Shown here piece by piece: positions 60,790-64,000 of a DNA stretch of 64,000 bases. The notes beneath the pieces are model-generated. The model made no database searches. It saw nothing but the letters and a program-made list of their open reading frames with translations, and was not told the origin of the DNA. The translations under genes were made by a program, and so were the position numbers. Source of the stretch: Pseudonocardia endophytica (lineage in GTDB: Bacteria; Actinomycetota; Actinomycetes; Mycobacteriales; Pseudonocardiaceae); assembly GCF_004339565.1 (NCBI RefSeq), contig NZ_SMFZ01000002.1, positions 3,224,001 through 3,288,000 on the forward strand. The letters run 5' to 3'. Every line of letters begins with the position of its first letter. Positions within the stretch are counted from its first letter, which is position 1.

Positions 60790-60825
60790 CTCTGCCGGTT
60801 CGGCAAATATGCCGAAGCGGCAGAG
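60790..60825. promoter_or_regulatory. 36-bp near-perfect palindrome, TetR operator
   Basis: CTCTGCCG-G-TTCGGCA-AATA-TGCCGAA-G-CGGCAGAG matches its own reverse complement at 16 of 18 base pairs. It lies 21 bp upstream of the tetR GTG, between it and the divergent methyltransferase. Its length would accommodate two TetR dimers. It probably controls both directions. Confidence 0.8.
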
Positions 60826-60913
60826 AAGGTGCCTGTGCGAACGGACGGTTGCGATGATCGTCGCCCATCTTGTGCAATCGCCTCCGAGTGGCAACGACGA
60901 GGATGGGGGAGCG

Positions 60914-61669
60914 GTGGCGACGAGCTACGACTTCGACGCGGCGGAATGGTTGAGGCGCTGGGACGTCCAGCAGGAGGGCTACGTCCCGGACCGGGAGGCG
61001 ATGTTCGACCTGATGTTCGACGTCGTCGACGGCCTCGGCGCCGCACCCGGTCGCCTGCTGGACCTGGCGTGCGGGCCCGGATCGCTCGCCCGCCGGGCGC
61101 TCGCCCGCTTTCCCGGCGCCCAGGTCACCGGCGTGGACTTCGACCCGGTCATGCTCGAGCTCGCGCGCCGCACCACCGGCGACGCCGCGTCCTGGGTGGA
61201 CGCCGACCTGTCCGGTCCGGAATGGACCGACGTGGTGGGCGACCGGTACGACGCAGCCGTCTCGGCCACCGCGCTGCACTGGCTCGCGGCCGACGACCTG
61301 CCCGGGTTCGCGGAGGCGCTGGCGTCGGTGCTGCGGCCGGGCGGAGTGTTCGTCGACTTCGACACGCTGAAGGCCGACCCGGAACCGGCCCGCCTGGCCG
61401 CGATGACGGCCGAGCTACGGATCGCGCGGACCGAGGCGCGCACCGGCTCGTCGGACTTCGAGGACTTCCAGGCGTGGTGGGCGGCCGTCGTGCGGGAGCC
61501 GGCGCTCGCCGACGTCGTCGCGGACCGGGAGCGCCGCTTCGCCGGCCGGGAGCGCAGCGGCGGCAGCACGATCGGCCAGTGGGAGGCCGCCCTGCGCGGA
61601 GCAGGGTTCGCCGAGGTCGGCACCGTCACCCAGCTCCTGGACCGCCGGATGCTCGCGGCGATCCGGTGA
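60914..61669 (+). CDS. Class I SAM-dependent methyltransferase
   Basis: 251 residues, Rossmann-fold methyltransferase. Motif I LLDLACGPGSLARRALARFPGAQVTGVDFDPVMLELARR, then AAVSATALHWLAADDLPGFAEALASVLRPGGVFVDFDTLK. The GTG start was chosen near MATSYDFDAAEWLRR; an ATG 57 bases upstream is in frame but gives a non-conserved extension. It is divergent from the TetR/monooxygenase pair across a shared operator, and its stop overlaps the next gene's GTG (GTGA). Substrate unknown; linkage to the monooxygenase suggests modification of a related small molecule. Confidence 0.85.
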   Translation: MATSYDFDAAEWLRRWDVQQEGYVPDREAMFDLMFDVVDGLGAAPGRLLDLACGPGSLARRALARFPGAQVTGVDFDPVMLELARRTTGDAASWVDADLSGPEWTDVVGDRYDAAVSATALHWLAADDLPGFAEALASVLRPGGVFVDFDTLKADPEPARLAAMTAELRIARTEARTGSSDFEDFQAWWAAVVREPALADVVADRERRFAGRERSGGSTIGQWEAALRGAGFAEVGTVTQLLDRRMLAAIR

Positions 61670-63186
61670 CGCGACCGCTCGGCCGCCGGTCCGTACTGGC
61701 CGGAGCACTCGGTGTCGCGGCGCTCCCGCTCGTGACGGCCTGCGGCGGCGGCACCACCGGCGGCGGCGAGCCGTTGCGCGTCGCGATCGCCGGGCGCGGG
61801 GCGAAGGAGAACCTGGACCCGCACGTCGCACCGCAGTTCGTGGACCAGATCCGGGCGCGCGCCTGCTTCGACACGCTCGTCGGCTACACCCCGGAGATGA
61901 CGGCCGTGCCACGGCTGGCCGAGTCGTGGGAGGTCGACGCGACCGGCACCCGCTGGCGGATCCGCCTGCGCCGCACGCGATGGCACGACGGGCGCCCGTT
62001 CACGGCCGCGGACGTCCTGTACTCGTTCCGCCGGATCGCCGACCCGGCCACGACCGCGACGGCCGCGCAGCTCTACGCCGACGTCGACGTCACGGCCAGC
62101 CGTGCGGTGTCCGACACCGACGTCGAGGTCGTGCTGGGGAACCCGAACTTCCTGTTCCCGCTGTCCTGGGGCGCGACCGGCACCGAGATCGTGCCGCAGG
62201 GGACGACGTCGTTCGCGAACCCGGTCGGCACCGGACCGTTCCGGTACGTCTCGTTCTCGCCGGACGCGCCCGCGCGCTACCGCTCCTACGACGGCTACTG
62301 GGGTGGCCCGCCGCCGTCGCCGGAGCTCGAGATCGTGCCGATCGCCGACGAGCAGGCCCGGCTCGGCGCGCTGCTCTCCGGCCAGGTCGCCTGCGTGTAC
62401 GGGCTGGAGCCGGCCAGTGGCAGGCGGATCTCCGACGACGGCCGCGTGCGCCTGCTGGCCGCCGCGGACTCGAACCACCAGTACCTGTGCCTCAAGGTCG
62501 ACCGGCCGCCGTTCTCCGACCCCCGGCTGCGCGACGCGGTCCGGTACGGGATCGACCGGGACGCGCTCGTCCGGGTCGTGCTTCTCGGTCGCGGCCGGGT
62601 CGGCAACGACCTGCGCGGCCGCGGCGCGCAGTACTACGACGCCGGTATCCCGCAGGTCGTCCGCGACGTGGACCGGGCACGGTCGCTCGTCGACGCGGCC
62701 GGTGCGCGGGGTCGCGAGGTCGAGCTGCTGGTGTCCACACTGGAGCCGACGTTCGTCCCGGCCGCCAGGCTGATCACCGAACAGCTCGCCGAGATCGGGC
62801 TGCGCGCGACGACGCGGACCGTCCCCGCATCGGACTACTACGGCGAGGTCCGCCGCACCGGTGCCGCTGCCGCGACCAGCGGTGGTCGCCTCCCGATCCC
62901 GGACTACGTGGGCCGCAAGCTCGTCACCTCCGGGACCGGCAACTTCACCGGCTGGAAGGACCCGGAGGTCGACCGCCTGTACACCCGTGCCGTGTCCACG
63001 ACCGACGAGGCCGCCCGCACGCAGGCGTTCGCCGACGTCCAGCGGAGGCTGCACGAGGCGTCCGGGAACATCGTGTGGGGAGTGGGGGACGCGCTGTCGG
63101 CGATCTCGGCCGACCTCACCGGAGTCCCGGACGCGGTTCCGAACACCGCCGACTGGGGTCGCTTCGACAAGGCCGTGCTCGGCTGA
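61666..63186 (+). CDS. ABC transporter substrate-binding lipoprotein (family 5, peptide/nickel type)
   Basis: 506 residues. The signal has GRRSVLAGALGVAALPLVTAC: twin Arg and lipobox VTAC, so a Tat or Sec lipoprotein. The SBP_bac_5 fold is clear: LAESWEVDATGTRWRIRLRRTRWHDGRPFTAADVLYSF, FANPVGTGPFRYVSFSPDAPARYRSYDGYWG and LCLKVDRPPFSDPRLRDAVRYGIDRDAL. The GTG overlaps the methyltransferase stop. The facing ABC ATPase gene downstream may be its transport partner although it lies on the other strand. Confidence 0.92.
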   Translation: MTRPLGRRSVLAGALGVAALPLVTACGGGTTGGGEPLRVAIAGRGAKENLDPHVAPQFVDQIRARACFDTLVGYTPEMTAVPRLAESWEVDATGTRWRIRLRRTRWHDGRPFTAADVLYSFRRIADPATTATAAQLYADVDVTASRAVSDTDVEVVLGNPNFLFPLSWGATGTEIVPQGTTSFANPVGTGPFRYVSFSPDAPARYRSYDGYWGGPPPSPELEIVPIADEQARLGALLSGQVACVYGLEPASGRRISDDGRVRLLAAADSNHQYLCLKVDRPPFSDPRLRDAVRYGIDRDALVRVVLLGRGRVGNDLRGRGAQYYDAGIPQVVRDVDRARSLVDAAGARGREVELLVSTLEPTFVPAARLITEQLAEIGLRATTRTVPASDYYGEVRRTGAAAATSGGRLPIPDYVGRKLVTSGTGNFTGWKDPEVDRLYTRAVSTTDEAARTQAFADVQRRLHEASGNIVWGVGDALSAISADLTGVPDAVPNTADWGRFDKAVLG

Positions 63187-63269
63187 CCGCGACCACACCC
63201 CCGCAGCCGACGGCCCCGGTGCCCGGCCGGCCCCGACCACCACGCCCGACGTTCGGGAAGAAGGGCGCC

Positions 63270-64000
63270 TCACCCTCCGGACATCGCGGGGCCGGTGGAG
63301 ACGACCCGGCCGCCGTCGAGCACGGTGACCTCGTCGGCGACCGAGGCGACGAGCGGCAGATCGTGGCTGACCAGCACGACCGTCGTACCGCGCTCGGCGC
63401 GCAGCGCGTCCAGGACGGCGAGCAGCTCGTCGCGGTGCGCCGCGTCGAGTGCCGACGTGATCTCGTCCCCGACGAGCACGGCCGGATCCGCGAGCAACGC
63501 CCGCGCGAGCGCCGCCCGTTGCAGCTGACCGCCGGAGAGCCCGGACGGCCGCCGCGCCGCCGTCGCCGCGTCGACACCGAGACGATCGAGGCGCGCGGTC
63601 GCCTCGTCCCGAGCGGACGCGGGAGCGACGCCGCGCAACAGCTCGGCGGGCCGGGCCACCTGGTCGAGCACCGGCTTGCGGCGCAGGAACGACGACCGGG
63701 CGTCCTGGTGCACGTACTGCACCAGCCTCCGCTGCGCGAGCGACCGTGCATCCGCCGTCGGCAGCACCTCGCCGTCGACGCTCACCGTCCCCGTCTCCGG
63801 CCGGACCAGCCCGGCCAGGCAGCGGGCCAGGGTGGTCTTCCCCGCTCCCGAGTGCCCGACGACCGCGTGCACGGTCCCCGGTCCGGCGGCCAGCGACACG
63901 TCGTCGAGGATCACCGCACCGCCCGGGGCCGCGACCCGCAACCCGATGACGGACAACCGGTCCGGCTCGCCGGCGGGCCGGTCCGGAACGCGGGACGGTA
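63270..64000 (-). CDS. ABC transporter ATP-binding protein (5' end outside window)
   Basis: At least 228 residues and open to the window edge. Walker A VVGHSGAGKTTLARCLAG; Q-loop VQYVHQDARSSF; signature LSGGQLQRAALARALLADPAVLVGDE with Walker B VLVGDEITSAL; H-loop VVLVSHDLPLVASVAD. This is the Dpp/Opp (DppF-like) subtype. In-frame codons continue upstream of the TTG at 63956 (PDRPAGEPDRL), so it may be the C-terminal half of a DppD-DppF fusion or start beyond the edge. It converges on the solute-binding gene with an 83-bp gap. Confidence 0.88.
   Translation of the reverse strand, partial: PSRVPDRPAGEPDRLSVIGLRVAAPGGAVILDDVSLAAGPGTVHAVVGHSGAGKTTLARCLAGLVRPETGTVSVDGEVLPTADARSLAQRRLVQYVHQDARSSFLRRKPVLDQVARPAELLRGVAPASARDEATARLDRLGVDAATAARRPSGLSGGQLQRAALARALLADPAVLVGDEITSALDAAHRDELLAVLDALRAERGTTVVLVSHDLPLVASVADEVTVLDGGRVVSTGPAMSGG

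Overview
The window is a very GC-rich stretch with dense gene packing, many ATGA/GTGA stop-start overlaps and frequent GTG starts. The uvrC-rapZ-yvcK-whiA block at the left end is a hallmark of Actinobacteria (whiA is the sporulation/division regulator). Together with an SCO6745-family protein, MEDS-STAS and DUF4333 proteins and the codon use, this points to a filamentous or nocardioform actinomycete, most likely Pseudonocardiaceae. The genus is an inference. No rRNA, tRNA or CRISPR array was seen.

Layout. (1) 1-4993: uvrC (5' end outside the window), rapZ, yvcK, whiA. (2) 5059-8435: a cytosolic tyrosinase, a HEAT-repeat protein and a SCO1-like copper/thiol protein, followed by a ClpL-type disaggregase (8500-10521). 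(3) 10663-18514: two small overlapping genes, then a tightly coupled four-gene operon of HerA-like translocase, SbcD (Mre11), SbcC (Rad50) and a NurA-like nuclease. This is an archaeal-style DNA-end-processing set. (4) 18478-26786: assorted genes, including a pseudo-hydrolase/luciferase-domain fusion, a DUF3152 lipoprotein, MEDS-STAS, a PIG-L deacetylase, and a divergent FAD oxidoreductase/LysR pair. (5) 26968-31235: PutA (proline to glutamate) and a four-CBS protein. (6) 31236-42270: a probable transferred catabolic island. It opens with an IS110 transposase relic and holds an acyl-CoA dehydrogenase, an APH-type kinase and a DUF6285 protein (the ACAD10/11-like trio), an acyl-CoA ligase, an alpha-methylacyl-CoA racemase, HyuA/HyuB (HyuB carries a zinc-ribbon tail) and a TetR regulator. 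The same TTTGTAC-N10-GTACARA operator lies before the first gene and before tetR. (7) 42271-49618: SDR, CoA-transferase, ketosteroid-dehydrogenase-like flavoprotein, Baeyer-Villiger monooxygenase, and a class II aldolase facing mtnA, which suggests a methylthioadenosine salvage shunt. (8) 49736-57044: DUF4190/DUF4333 protein, SCO6745 protein, MFS transporter, sorbosone-dehydrogenase-like lipoprotein, SRPBCC protein, D-aminoacylase. (9) 57045-58188: ten ~64-bp palindromes arranged partly as a 210-bp tandem repeat. (10) 58185-64000: a flavin monooxygenase with a 9-bp minisatellite inside its coding sequence, its TetR repressor with a 36-bp operator, a divergent methyltransferase and peptide-type solute-binding lipoprotein, and an ABC ATPase running off the end.

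The strongest candidates for new biology are the HerA-SbcD-SbcC-NurA operon, the TetR-controlled island, the tyrosinase/HEAT/SCO1-like cassette and the palindrome array. All functional statements rest on motif recognition by eye; no database search was run.
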